Source of the DNA: Hyphomicrobiales bacterium
GTDB taxonomy: Bacteria > Pseudomonadota > Alphaproteobacteria > Rhizobiales > Rhizobiaceae
Assembly (NCBI GenBank): GCA_900470285.1
Contig: UCAG01000001.1
Span: 124,001-188,000 of the forward strand
DNA length: 64,000 nt
Direction of reading: 5' to 3'
The notes beneath the pieces are model-generated. The model was given only the letters and a program-made list of their open reading frames with translations. It made no database searches and had not been told where the DNA came from. Numbering within the stretch: position 1 is the first letter of the stretch; each line of letters starts with the position of its first letter. A program made the position numbers and the translations under genes. Below, in pieces: positions 9,290 to 17,659 of this stretch.

Positions 9290-10042
9290 TCAGCGCCCCG
9301 CCAGCTTCTGCAAAGCAATACGCGCTTTTTTATAAAGAGCCGGAGCTTTTTCCTTACCATTCCATTCGGCAACTGCTGACACCGCATGAATACTATGACT
9401 GTCATGCCCCATTCGTAACTCACAGGCTTCCAGCGCTTTGCAGATTCTTGCCGCCATCTTCTCTGCATCACCTTCATGCAGATCCGGCACGATCAGAGCG
9501 AATTCACCATCGCCCATATGCGCCAGAACATCATGATAGCGGGTACAGTTGCGGATACATAAAGCCGCTTCCATCAGCAAGCGGTCGGCGGCATCACGGC
9601 CGCGCTGATCACACAGCAATTGCAGCTTCTCAATACCAATCAGCAAAATAGCGACAGGATGATTGATCTTGCCGAATTGCAGCAAATATTCGTGTAACGC
9701 CGCATCGAAATAAGGACGGCTTTGCAACCCGGTCAAAGGATCATTAAAACTGATCTGGTCTAAATCTTTGGAATTGCGCGCAATCATCCATGTGATGATT
9801 TTCAGCTGGCCTTTGTTTTTAACCTGCATACGGATTTGCGGCAACAGCATCAGGCCACCTGCTGCCCCCGCAGCCACGAGCAACAGCAAAGCAATGCCCA
9901 AAGGCGTATCAGATAAAGAACCGGATTTATACGGCTCACCAAGATCATGCATCAGCCGATACTGCATAAACAGCATCAGACCTGCGCCGCAAAGCAGCAC
10001 AATCATGATGATGAAAAACAGTTCAGCCCGTAGATAACGCAT
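9290..10042 (-). CDS. membrane GGDEF-domain protein with degenerate active-site motif
   Basis: A 250-residue protein with two N-terminal membrane helices (ELFFIIMIVLLCGAGLMLFM; IALLLLVAAGAAGGLMLL) and a cytoplasmic GGDEF domain starting FNDPLTGLQSRPYFDAAL at about residue 110. The signature that should read GG(D/E)EF is GDGEF, so the acidic residue at the third position is lost, while the RxxD inhibitory-site motif (RYHD) just before it is kept. Loss of diguanylate cyclase activity with a possible c-di-GMP-binding role is inferred. I chose ATG at 10042 because GGGGGG lies just before it; longer forms would run into miaA. The gene follows miaA on the same strand after a 91-bp gap. Confidence 0.85.
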   Translation of the reverse strand: MRYLRAELFFIIMIVLLCGAGLMLFMQYRLMHDLGEPYKSGSLSDTPLGIALLLLVAAGAAGGLMLLPQIRMQVKNKGQLKIITWMIARNSKDLDQISFNDPLTGLQSRPYFDAALHEYLLQFGKINHPVAILLIGIEKLQLLCDQRGRDAADRLLMEAALCIRNCTRYHDVLAHMGDGEFALIVPDLHEGDAEKMAARICKALEACELRMGHDSHSIHAVSAVAEWNGKEKAPALYKKARIALQKLAGR

Positions 10043-10133
10043 AATCCCCCCGTTGACCCGTTGTATCACAACAACAGATTTACGTGGGAGATTAAATCTT
10101 AAGTGTTTCACCTGCGTTAACAACAAAACCTGC

Positions 10134-11045
10134 TCAGGCGAAGTAATCTTCTGCCCGTTCCAGCCGCCGCCAGTCATCACCAAACTGGTTACGGAACCAC
10201 GTCATCTGCCGTTTGGCATATTGGCGCGTGGCAATCACTGACAGCTCTACAGCCTGCTCACGTGACATCCCGCCTTTGAGCCAGCTTTCAATCTCGCGCA
10301 CCCCGATGGCTTTCATCACCGGCAGAGCCGCATTAGGTTGCAAAGCCAGCAGCGCCTGTACTTCCTGCACGGCATTGCCCTGCATCATCAGATCAAATCG
10401 CTGCGCAATACGCTGGCGCAACCATGTCCTGTCCGGTATCAGCACCAGTTTCTCTGCGCTGTCGGGATCAATCAGCGCCTTACCCTTGGTCTCCTGCCAT
10501 TCGATGAGCGAGCGTCCGGTACTGTCAATCACTTCAAGTGCACGGACAATACGCTGACTATCCCCCTCTTTCAGCCGTTCTGCCATTACCGGGTCGCGTT
10601 TTTGCAATTCCTCATGCAGGAGCGGCGCACCATCTTGTGTCATGCGATTGCGCCAGTAGTCGCGCACTTCGTCTTTCACCTGCGGCATATCCGAGAGACC
10701 ACCAAGCAGCGCTTTAAAATATAACCCTGTGCCACCGGTAAAGACTGGTATGCGGCCTTGCAATTCAGGTCTTGCCAGCAGTGTTTCCACCTCCTGAAGC
10801 CAGCGGCCGGTGGAATAAAGTTGCAATGGCGAGACATGACCATAAAGATAATGCGGAACAGTTTGCAAATCATCGGACTGCGGGCGCGCTGTCAGCTGAT
10901 CCAGCACATCATAAACCTGCATGGAATCACTATTTATGATATAGCCGCCGCAATCCCGTGCGAGACGCAGTGCCAATGCTGATTTACCGCTGGCAGTCGG
11001 CCCCGCGATCAGAATTGCCTTTTGCCTGTCTCTCTGCTCTACCAC
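10134..11045 (-). CDS. miaA: tRNA dimethylallyltransferase
   Basis: Transfers an isopentenyl group to the N6 of A37 in tRNAs that read UNN codons, improving decoding accuracy. The 303-residue product opens with the P-loop [20 protein letters not shown] (about residues 10-29), followed by [18 protein letters not shown], the DPI-transferase signature [14 protein letters not shown] and [15 protein letters not shown]. The C-terminal part reads [12 protein letters not shown] and [16 protein letters not shown], characteristic of MiaA. It diverges from serB, with only 37 bp between the two start codons, so the two promoters must be very close or overlapping. Confidence 0.97.
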   Translation of the reverse strand: MVEQRDRQKAILIAGPTASGKSALALRLARDCGGYIINSDSMQVYDVLDQLTARPQSDDLQTVPHYLYGHVSPLQLYSTGRWLQEVETLLARPELQGRIPVFTGGTGLYFKALLGGLSDMPQVKDEVRDYWRNRMTQDGAPLLHEELQKRDPVMAERLKEGDSQRIVRALEVIDSTGRSLIEWQETKGKALIDPDSAEKLVLIPDRTWLRQRIAQRFDLMMQGNAVQEVQALLALQPNAALPVMKAIGVREIESWLKGGMSREQAVELSVIATRQYAKRQMTWFRNQFGDDWRRLERAEDYFA

Positions 11046-11082
11046 TCATCACTCTCCAAACGCACAAAGCGGAACCGGTATT

Positions 11083-11982
11083 ATGTCCCAGCCAGCCTCA
11101 CTTGTTGCCACACTGATCTGCAATCCTGCCAATCCGGTTCTGACACCTGAATTGGGGCATAAAGCCTGCGAGGCGGCTGATACGCAAGCCCTTTACTGGC
11201 TGGCAGATGGTATTGCCTGTGATCTGCCGCTGAAAACCGGCACAGATATCACAGAAACAACAGCAAAAATCAGAGCCGCTCTGGGCGACGCCCCTGTGGA
11301 TATCGTTATTCAGGAGCAGGATAGCCGCCGCAAAAAACTGCTGATTGCAGATATGGATTCCACCATGATCCAGCAGGAGTGCATTGATGAACTGGCCGAA
11401 GAAGTTGGCCTGCGCGAGCATATTGCCGGTATCACCGCCCGCGCAATGAATGGTGAGATCGCTTTTGAACCGGCCTTGCGTGAGCGCGTTGCCCTGCTCA
11501 AGGGTTTGCCGGTCAGCATTATTGATCAGGTTATCGCCAACCGCATTACTCTGACATCCGGCGGTAAAGAGCTGATCGCAACCATGAAGAAACACGGTGC
11601 CTATACGGCACTGGTTTCCGGTGGCTTTACCAGCTTCACTTCCAAAATTGCTGCACAGCTCGGCTTTGATGAAAACCGCGCCAATATTCTGCTCGATGAC
11701 GGCACGCATCTGACCGGTCTGGTCGAAGAGCCGATCCTCGGTGCCGATGCCAAGAAGATCAGCCTTGATGAAATCTGTGCCAAACTCGGCATTACCGAGC
11801 AGGCAGCCATGGCAGTGGGCGATGGCGCCAATGATCTGCCGATGATTAAACATGCTGGCAGCGGTGTTGCTCTGCATGCCAAGCCTGCTGTTGCCGCACA
11901 AGCACGCATCCGCATTGACCATGGTGACCTCACAGCACTGCTCTATATTCAGGGCTATCGAAAAACGGATTTTGTAAAATGA
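11083..11982 (+). CDS. serB: phosphoserine phosphatase
   Basis: Last step of serine synthesis: hydrolysis of O-phosphoserine. The HAD-fold motifs are complete in the 299-residue protein: motif I LIADMDSTMI with nucleophile Asp at about residue 89, motif II LVSGGF at about 176-181 followed by TSFTSKIAAQLGFD, and motif III/IV AMAVGDGANDLPMIKHAGSGVALHAKP. The N-terminal 80 residues form the regulatory, ACT-like extension seen in proteobacterial SerB. The start ATG follows an AAAGCGGAAC stretch. The stop codon overlaps the next gene by 4 bp (ATGA), suggesting coupled translation with the GNAT gene. Confidence 0.96.
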   Translation: MSQPASLVATLICNPANPVLTPELGHKACEAADTQALYWLADGIACDLPLKTGTDITETTAKIRAALGDAPVDIVIQEQDSRRKKLLIADMDSTMIQQECIDELAEEVGLREHIAGITARAMNGEIAFEPALRERVALLKGLPVSIIDQVIANRITLTSGGKELIATMKKHGAYTALVSGGFTSFTSKIAAQLGFDENRANILLDDGTHLTGLVEEPILGADAKKISLDEICAKLGITEQAAMAVGDGANDLPMIKHAGSGVALHAKPAVAAQARIRIDHGDLTALLYIQGYRKTDFVK

Positions 11983-12557
11983 CCGCTATTATTGAAACGC
12001 CCCGCCTGATCCTGCGCAACTGGCAGGAAGATGACCGTGCATTTTTTCACGAGATCAATTCTGATCCGGTAGTGATGGAATTCTTCCCTGCCCTGCGCAG
12101 CCGTGAGGAATCCGATGCGCTGATGGATCGCGTCGTGGCCATGGTCAAGGAAGATAATTTTGCCTTTTACGCCGTGCAGGAAAAAGCAAGCGGTGATGTC
12201 GTCGGCTTCACCGGATTGATGAAAACCGATCTCGAGCCTTTCATGCCAAAGGGCGTACTAGAAATCGGCTGGCGCTTAGCTCAACGCTTTTGGGGCAAAG
12301 GTTATGTGACGGAGGCCGCGCTTGCTTCTCTTGCCTATGCTTTCAACGAGCGTGGACAGGATGAAGTTGTATCCTTTGCTGTGCATAATAATCACCGCTC
12401 CACGGCTGTGATGAAGCGCATTGGCATGGTCAATAATCCGGAACGCGATTTCGATCATCCGAAGGTACCGGATACACATCCGCAACTGAAACGCCATGTG
12501 CTTTATACCATCAACAAACAGCAGTGGTTGAATCAACATGGTAAGTCCGGCGCCTAA
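11979..12557 (+). CDS. GNAT-family N-acetyltransferase (RimJ/RimL type)
   Basis: A 192-residue acetyl-CoA-dependent acetyltransferase of the Acetyltransf_3 group. It begins with the typical IIETPRLILRNWQEDD (residues 4-19); the acetyl-CoA-binding segment is GWRLAQRFWGKGYVTEAALASLAYAF at about residues 91-116, followed by FAVHNNHRSTAVMKRIGM. These proteins often acetylate protein N termini or small amines; the acceptor here is unknown. The start codon overlaps the serB stop (ATGA), so the two are probably cotranscribed and coupled. A strong terminator follows 30 bp later. Confidence 0.9.
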   Translation: MTAIIETPRLILRNWQEDDRAFFHEINSDPVVMEFFPALRSREESDALMDRVVAMVKEDNFAFYAVQEKASGDVVGFTGLMKTDLEPFMPKGVLEIGWRLAQRFWGKGYVTEAALASLAYAFNERGQDEVVSFAVHNNHRSTAVMKRIGMVNNPERDFDHPKVPDTHPQLKRHVLYTINKQQWLNQHGKSGA

Positions 12558-12587
12558 TCCGTTCATCTGATTCAAGTTTTTACAAAT

Positions 12588-12625
12588 AAAAAGGCCGGAG
12601 GATGTACACATCCTCCGGCCTTTTC
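12588..12625. terminator. bidirectional terminator between the serB operon and degP-like gene
   Basis: Fifteen-base perfect arms (AAGGCCGGAGGATGT and complement) with a 2-base loop, bounded by AAA and TTTT, sit between two convergent genes. It can serve both strands. Confidence 0.9.
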
Positions 12626-12646
12626 TGCATTCTTGTTGATGTCAGA

Positions 12647-14239
12647 TCAATCGATACGCAGAGTTACAAAGCGCAGCTCACCGCTTGGCGCGGCCAGCAT
12701 CAGCAATGCATTTTTACGTCCCTGCTGACGCAGTTTTTCGATTTTCTTTTGAATATCTGCAGGCGCTTTCACAGCTTCTTGCGCGAATTCAACAATTACA
12801 TCACCTGCATTAACCCGCTTTTCTTCAGCGGCGGATTTGCCTTCAACAGCACTAATCACCACACCTTCCACATCGGCGGAAATTTCATACTGCTTGCGCT
12901 GCGCGTCATCCAGCTTGCCAAGTGTCATGCCGAGAACTTTTACTGTCTCAGCTTCTTTGGCTTTAGTGCTGTCCTTGGCGGCTGCAGCTTTATCCTTATT
13001 CTCATAATCCTCAAGACGGCCGAGTTTGATTTTAACAGTCTGCTCTTTGCCTTTACGCAGCACCAGAACGCTGACCTCTTTGCCCACCGGACTTTCAGCC
13101 ACAACGCGCGGCAGGTCGCGGGCACTTTCCACATCCTTGCCGTCAAATTTCAGAATGATGTCGCCCGGCATCAGTTCTTTATTCTCAACACCGCTATTGG
13201 CAATCAGTCCGGCAACCAAAGCGCCCTTAGGCTCGCTCATACCAAAGCTCTCGGCCACATCATCTGTCACCGGCTGAATACGTACACCAAGCCAGCCGCG
13301 GCGGGTCTCACCAAACTCTTCCAGCTGCTGAATAACGGAAACAGCCAGTTCGGACGGAATAGCAAAACCGATCCCGATAGAGCCGCCTGTCGGAGAAATA
13401 ATCGCGGTATTAATGCCGATGACCTTGCCGTTCATATCAAAAAGCGGGCCGCCGGAATTACCACGGTTAATTGCCGCATCGGTCTGAATGAAATTATCAT
13501 ATGGCCCCGCCTGAATATCACGGTTGCGGGCAGAGATAATACCCAATGTCACAGTGCCACCGAGGCCAAACGGATTACCGATTGCCATAACCCAGTCACC
13601 GATCCGAGATTTCTCTGAATCGCCAAATCCTACTGCTGTGAGCTTGTGTTTCGTCGGATCAACCTTCAGCAATGCAATATCCGTTTTGGTATCCGTGCCA
13701 AGCAGTTCTGCTTTAAGCTTTTTACCATCGGTGAAATTCACCTCAATTTCATCGGCATCGGCAATGACGTGATTGTTGGTTACAACCAGTCCCTTCTCAG
13801 CATCGATCACAAAACCGGAGCCGAGCGACTGCATCTTGCGTGCAGCACTGCCACCGTCTTTCTGATTTTCCTCAGAAAAGAAATCATCAAAGAACTCCTG
13901 AAACGGCGATCCCTCCGGCAATTGCGGCGCAGGCTCTGCCTTTTCCTCTCCGTTTTCATCTTTCACGGTCTGGGATGTGGAAATATTGACAACAGAATCC
14001 AGCAATCCCTGTGCCAGATCGGCAATGGAAGCAGGTCCCGCAGTGGTCGCTCCGGCAGCCAGTCCGAGCGGCGCCAATTTTCCGGTAATAACCGGTTGAG
14101 GTGCCTGCGGCGGGTTTGCAGCTGTCTGCTCCTGTGCCTGAGCTGTCATGGCACCCAGCAGCACCGTGCTCACAGAAAGGGCGGCAAGTGCGGTACGCAG
14201 GGGAAATGAAACCGTGCTTTTATTCTGATTGCGAACCAT
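12647..14239 (-). CDS. degP: periplasmic serine endoprotease of the DegP/HtrA family
   Basis: Envelope protease/chaperone that degrades misfolded periplasmic proteins. The 530-residue precursor has a Sec signal peptide (LRTALAALSVSTVLLGAMTAQAQ, about residues 14-36). The trypsin-like domain carries His in VTNNHVIADA, Asp in TKTDIALLKV and Ser in NRGNSGGPLFD. Two PDZ domains follow, RRGWLGVRIQPVTDDVAE... and a more diverged second one from VKVLGMTLGKLDDAQ to the C terminus. Between catalytic domain and signal is a Pro/Glu-rich stretch. The 435-bp region upstream is full of palindromes, and the promoter was not resolved. DegP versus DegQ/DegS subtype is not decided by sequence alone. Confidence 0.93.
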   Translation of the reverse strand: MVRNQNKSTVSFPLRTALAALSVSTVLLGAMTAQAQEQTAANPPQAPQPVITGKLAPLGLAAGATTAGPASIADLAQGLLDSVVNISTSQTVKDENGEEKAEPAPQLPEGSPFQEFFDDFFSEENQKDGGSAARKMQSLGSGFVIDAEKGLVVTNNHVIADADEIEVNFTDGKKLKAELLGTDTKTDIALLKVDPTKHKLTAVGFGDSEKSRIGDWVMAIGNPFGLGGTVTLGIISARNRDIQAGPYDNFIQTDAAINRGNSGGPLFDMNGKVIGINTAIISPTGGSIGIGFAIPSELAVSVIQQLEEFGETRRGWLGVRIQPVTDDVAESFGMSEPKGALVAGLIANSGVENKELMPGDIILKFDGKDVESARDLPRVVAESPVGKEVSVLVLRKGKEQTVKIKLGRLEDYENKDKAAAAKDSTKAKEAETVKVLGMTLGKLDDAQRKQYEISADVEGVVISAVEGKSAAEEKRVNAGDVIVEFAQEAVKAPADIQKKIEKLRQQGRKNALLMLAAPSGELRFVTLRID

Positions 14240-14264
14240 CTGAAACTCCGCCTGTTTTTGTTAT

Positions 14265-14308
14265 TTAGAGCGCCGTGCGCCCGATCGGGCGCACAAAGGT
14301 CGTTCTAA
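14265..14308 (+). repeat. 44-bp palindromic repeat, copy 1
   Basis: A 44-base element: TTAGAGCG outer arm, GTGCGCCC/GGGCGCAC inner hairpin around GATC, an AAAGGT bulge on one side, then CGTTCTAA. Copies of exactly the same length occur at 14526 (inverted) and 34011. Similar AGAGCG-ended palindromes are widespread between genes in Brucella relatives (memory, not searched). Confidence 0.85.
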
Positions 14309-14323
14309 CTCTGATGCTTACAA

Positions 14324-14408
14324 CGGATTGCAAGCAAAATACGGCCAGAGCATGTCGCAATTAAATGTCTTCATTTAATATCCGCAACATACACTCACCT
14401 GCAATCCG
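14324..14408. repeat. 85-bp concentric imperfect palindrome
   Basis: Outer arms CGGATTGCA/TGCAATCCG, intermediate ATGTCGC/GCAACAT with one mismatch, and inner ATTAAATG/CATTTAAT around TCTT share almost the same centre. The segment has no reading frame and lies between the repeats at 14265 and 14465, upstream of the degP-like gene. Confidence 0.7.
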
Positions 14409-14464
14409 GAACGCCTGCCGTGAGCCGCCTGAATGCAATACGCTCTGGTTTAAACCCATTATTT

Positions 14465-14513
14465 AGAGCATAATTTCTTAAACTTGAATCAGTTTAAGTT
14501 TAAATTACGCTCT
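14465..14513. repeat. 49-bp AGAGC-ended palindrome
   Basis: AGAGCATAATTT at one end and AAATTACGCTCT at the other, with CTTAAACTTG / AGTTTAAG inside. It follows the 85-bp palindrome and ends 12 bp before the inverted 44-bp copy. Confidence 0.75.
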
Positions 14514-14525
14514 CCTTTTAAAGTG

Positions 14526-14569
14526 TTAGAGCGACCTTTGTGCGCTCGATCGGGCGCACGGCGCTCTAA
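14526..14569 (-). repeat. 44-bp palindromic repeat, copy 2 (inverted)
   Basis: The reverse complement differs from copy 1 at only two bases. Together copies 1 and 2 form inverted ends around a 217-bp gene-free block. The whole gap 14240-14674 holds only these repeats, the degP promoter and the DUF2065 terminator. Confidence 0.85.
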
Positions 14570-14636
14570 AATACATTATCAGAAGTTTGAAGCCCGCGCA
14601 GTCGTGATGATTAAATGCTGCAGGTTCTGAAATGAA

Positions 14637-14668
14637 AAAGAGGCGCATGAAATATCATACGCCTCTTT
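14637..14668 (-). terminator. terminator of the hflK-hflC-DUF2065 operon
   Basis: AAAGAGGCG arms with CGCCTCTTT (13 bp with one mismatch) flanked by A and T runs, 6 bp after the DUF2065 stop codon. On the minus strand it is followed by TTTTTCATTT. Confidence 0.85.
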
Positions 14669-14674
14669 GCTATT

Positions 14675-14872
14675 TTATCCGGCAGATCCGCTTCTGACCA
14701 GCCATATCACCCCAACGCCAAGCGCCAGTGCAACGATACCTGCTATTCGCAGATAATTTTCCGGAGCTTCTGACACGTCTTTAGCCATACGTCTGGCAAA
14801 GTGCGGGAAGCCGCCATAGAGAAGCCCCTCTAAAACGAGGAGCAATCCTATGGCTGTAATCAGGTCACTCAC
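14675..14872 (-). CDS. DUF2065 small membrane protein
   Basis: A 65-residue protein with two hydrophobic stretches, LITAIGLLLVLEGLLYGGF (residues 4-22) and YLRIAGIVALALGVGVIWLVRSG (residues 41-63), and a short RRMAKDVSEAP linker. This is the YjeT-like DUF2065 family, which is usually found directly after hflC. It lies 15 bp downstream of hflC, and a terminator follows at once, so it is the last gene of the hflKC operon. Function unknown; association with the HflKC complex is suggested only by position. Confidence 0.88.
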   Translation of the reverse strand: MSDLITAIGLLLVLEGLLYGGFPHFARRMAKDVSEAPENYLRIAGIVALALGVGVIWLVRSGSAG

Positions 14873-14887
14873 AGCGGCATCCGGTCC

Positions 14888-15811
14888 TTACTGTGCGCTC
14901 TGACCGGCATTCGCAGGCTGCTGCGGCAGTTTACCGGCAGCATCCTTAAAGAAGCGGAAGAACTGGGAATCCGGCGACAGAACCATGGTTGTACCTTCAG
15001 CCTGCAAGGACTGACGATAAGCATTCATCGAACGATAGAATGCATAGAAGTCAGGATCCTGTTTTGCAGCTTCCGCAAAGATACGACCGCGCTCACCTTC
15101 GCCCTCACCGCGCAACACTTCAGAATCGCGGTTGGCTTCGGAAACGATTTCCACAACCTGACGGTCAGCAACAGCTTTGATACGCTGTGCTGCTTCACGG
15201 CCGCGGGCACGCAGACGCTCAGCTTCGGCAAGTCGTTCGGCCTTCATACGGTCGAAGGTCTGCTGGGAAACTTCAGCAGTCAGGTCCGTACGGCGGATAC
15301 GCACATCCTCAATGGTCAGACCAAGAGATTCCGCATCCGGACGCAGCTGGTCGCGCACTTCACGCATCATGCTGCCACGTTCTTCCGACAGCGCCGATTC
15401 AAAGCCGCGCAGACCATAGACCTGACGCAGAGCCGCATCGAGACGGGTACGCAGACGCTGTTCAGCAAGCATTGTGTTTGCCGAAACAGTCTCACGGAAT
15501 TTACGGGCATCGGTAATGCGGTAAACGAGGAACGCATCCACATCGTAGAATTTACCGCCGGAAACCTGAACGCGGATATCGTCCAGATCAAAACGCAGGC
15601 TACGGTCATCAATCAGCTGCACATTATCCGCTTCTGCAAAAGCAAACGGCAGTTTGAAATAAATACCCGGTTCGGTTTTCACATCAACGATCTGACCAAA
15701 TCGCGAGACAATCGCCTGCTGGCGTTCGTTGACCACGAAAAGCGATGAATAAATCAGAAATGCGACAACAGCGATCGCACCAACGATAAAAGGCAAACGA
15801 TTCTGATTCAT
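14888..15811 (-). CDS. hflC: HflC, SPFH-domain regulator of FtsH protease
   Basis: Membrane-anchored periplasmic partner of HflK that modulates FtsH. The 307 residues start with one membrane helix (LPFIVGAIAVVAFLIYSSLFVV, about residues 6-27). The SPFH/band-7 domain follows (ERQQAIVSRFGQIVDVKTEPGIYFKLPF), with the conserved YRITDARKF and LRTRLDAALRQVYG, and a long helical segment rich in Ala/Glu/Arg (MKAERLAEAERLRARGREAAQRIKA). The C terminus carries MNAYRQSLQ and TTMVLSPDSQFFRFF. The stop-start junction with hflK overlaps by one base, suggesting coupling. Confidence 0.96.
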   Translation of the reverse strand: MNQNRLPFIVGAIAVVAFLIYSSLFVVNERQQAIVSRFGQIVDVKTEPGIYFKLPFAFAEADNVQLIDDRSLRFDLDDIRVQVSGGKFYDVDAFLVYRITDARKFRETVSANTMLAEQRLRTRLDAALRQVYGLRGFESALSEERGSMMREVRDQLRPDAESLGLTIEDVRIRRTDLTAEVSQQTFDRMKAERLAEAERLRARGREAAQRIKAVADRQVVEIVSEANRDSEVLRGEGEGERGRIFAEAAKQDPDFYAFYRSMNAYRQSLQAEGTTMVLSPDSQFFRFFKDAAGKLPQQPANAGQSAQ

Positions 15812-16962
15812 TACTGGTTGCCTCCTGCTTTGCCCTGCTGACGCATCAGTTCAGTCAAAGGCAAATATGGCATGACATTATTGCCGCCTTCGATAATCAC
15901 TTTATTGCTGTCTTTCAGCACCTGCTCCATGGTCTCAATAAAGAGACGGTCGCGGGTAACATCAGGAGATTCTTTGTAAATATTCAGGACAGAATTAAAG
16001 CGTTGGCTTTCACCTTCCGCTTCCTGAACCATGCGGGTTTTATAACCGGCAGCATCTTCACGAACCTGCGCAGCCTCACCGCGTGCCTGACCCAGCTTCT
16101 GATTAGAATACTGGTTAGCTTCTTCTACAAAACGGTCTTCATCCTGCTCAGCGCGCTGAACTTCATCAAAGGCATCAGCCACTTCACGCGGCGGTGCAGC
16201 ATCTTCAATGGAAAGAGCTGTAATCTGAATGCCGGCGCCATAGCCGTTCAGCGTAGCCTGAACAATATCACGTACAGATTCAGCAATCGCCGCACGATTG
16301 TCACGGAACACATCCTGTGCCGGACGACGGCCGACGATTTCACGGATCGCACTTTCCGAAACCTGACGAACCATATTGTCAGGATCCTGTACCTTGAACA
16401 GGTAAGAACGCGGATCAGAAACACGGTAAAGCACGGAGAACTGAACATTAACAATGTTCTGGTCACCGGTCAGCATCAGACCCTGCGTGGCACCGCGAGT
16501 GCCCTGACCGCCAATATTGATCTGGCGTTCACCGGTCGACACTTTTTCATAGGTTTCAATCGGCCAGAAATGGAAATGCAGGCCCGGTTCGGAAACAGTT
16601 TCTTTCGGCACACCGAAGCGCATTTCAACAGCAAGCTCATCCGGCTGCACGGTATACATAGACTGGAACAGCCAGAAACCGGCCAATGCGAGCGCACCAA
16701 CCACATATAAAGCAGGGCCTCCGCCACCGCCGCCACCGCCCGGGATCACTTTCTTCAGGCGATCCTGACCTTTGCGCAAAATATCTTCGAGATCCGGAGG
16801 CGTTCCGCCCGAGCCACCAGGTCCGCCGCGCGGTCCTTTAGGGCCTTGTCCCCATGGTCCGCCCTGATTAGAGCCGCCATTATTGGAACCGCCGTTACCG
16901 GATCCGCCATTCTTATCGCCGCCGCCCCACGGGCCGCCGCCATTTTGATTACTCCAGGGCAT
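15811..16962 (-). CDS. hflK: HflK, SPFH-domain regulator of FtsH protease
   Basis: Partner of HflC in the ring that cages FtsH. The N-terminal 90 residues are a Gly/Asn-rich low-complexity tail (NQNGGGPWGGGDKNGG and so on) ending in a run of eight glycines. A membrane helix ALYVVGALALAGFWLFQSMY comes next, then the SPFH domain (VQPDELAVEMRFGVPKETVSEPGLHFHFWP) and a helical RAEQDEDRFVEEANQYSNQ region. I place the start at ATG 16962 (MPWSNQNGG); a GTG two codons earlier is in frame and equally close to a GAGAGG ribosome site. It heads the hflK-hflC-DUF2065 operon. Confidence 0.95.
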   Translation of the reverse strand: MPWSNQNGGGPWGGGDKNGGSGNGGSNNGGSNQGGPWGQGPKGPRGGPGGSGGTPPDLEDILRKGQDRLKKVIPGGGGGGGGPALYVVGALALAGFWLFQSMYTVQPDELAVEMRFGVPKETVSEPGLHFHFWPIETYEKVSTGERQINIGGQGTRGATQGLMLTGDQNIVNVQFSVLYRVSDPRSYLFKVQDPDNMVRQVSESAIREIVGRRPAQDVFRDNRAAIAESVRDIVQATLNGYGAGIQITALSIEDAAPPREVADAFDEVQRAEQDEDRFVEEANQYSNQKLGQARGEAAQVREDAAGYKTRMVQEAEGESQRFNSVLNIYKESPDVTRDRLFIETMEQVLKDSNKVIIEGGNNVMPYLPLTELMRQQGKAGGNQ

Positions 16963-17149
16963 CCTCACCTCTCGTGCCAGATGTCAGAGGCGGAACACCT
17001 CTATTCATCAATCAGTATGTTCCGTTTATAGGTACGCAAAAGCAGTCTTTCAACGCAGGACACGCAGATTCATCACGCTTTTGTAATTTTATGGCAAAAT
17101 AGTTGATCGACATGGTAAAAATAGCCGTCTTTTGAGACTGCCCTACCTG

Positions 17150-17659
17150 TTAGCGTCGCTCATAAACCACATAACGGGTCGCGTAATTATCTTTCTCGCC
17201 TGCCGGTATGTCTTCTTCGCTGGTGACCTGCCAGACTTTCGGATCAACAGGACCGAAAAAAGCATCACCATCAATGCTGGCTTTAATATGCGTTACATGC
17301 AGTCGCGTAGCCTTATCCATAGCCTGCGCATAAATCTGCGCACCGCCGATAATGCAGATTTCATCAACACCGGATTCGCGTGCTGCTTTTTCACCGGCAA
17401 TCAATGCCTTATCAACAGATGGCACAACCAGTGCACCTTCCGCGCTGTAACCGGCATCACGGGTAATCACGATATTGGTGCGGTTCGGCAGCGGGCGACC
17501 AAGGGATTCCCATGTTTTGCGCCCCATCACCACCGGCTTGCCGAGTGTGAGCTTTTTAAAGCGTTGCAAATCCGTGGAAAGACGCCAAGGCATGCCATTG
17601 TCACGCCCGATCACACCATTCTCTGAAACTGCGACTACAAAAGAAATAATCATAGCCAT
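17150..17659 (-). CDS. folA: dihydrofolate reductase
   Basis: Reduces dihydrofolate with NADPH, regenerating the cofactor consumed by ThyA. About 169 residues: IISFVVAVSENGVIGRDNGMPWRLSTDLQRFKKLT holds the folate-binding W and catalytic Asp region (about residues 4-38), GKPVVMGRKTWESLGRPLPNRTNIVITR the NADPH site, and ICIIGGAQIYAQAM the conserved glycine pair. Three near starts exist: GTG 17662, ATG 17659 and ATG 17653. The ATG at 17659 shares its A with the thyA stop (TGATG), pointing to coupling. Order thyA-folA is common. Confidence 0.95.
   Translation of the reverse strand: MAMIISFVVAVSENGVIGRDNGMPWRLSTDLQRFKKLTLGKPVVMGRKTWESLGRPLPNRTNIVITRDAGYSAEGALVVPSVDKALIAGEKAARESGVDEICIIGGAQIYAQAMDKATRLHVTHIKASIDGDAFFGPVDPKVWQVTSEEDIPAGEKDNYATRYVVYERR

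Noticed and set aside
14265-14569. Insertion sequence
   Set aside because: Inverted 44-bp ends exist but the 217 bp between hold no transposase frame and no clear target duplication was seen.
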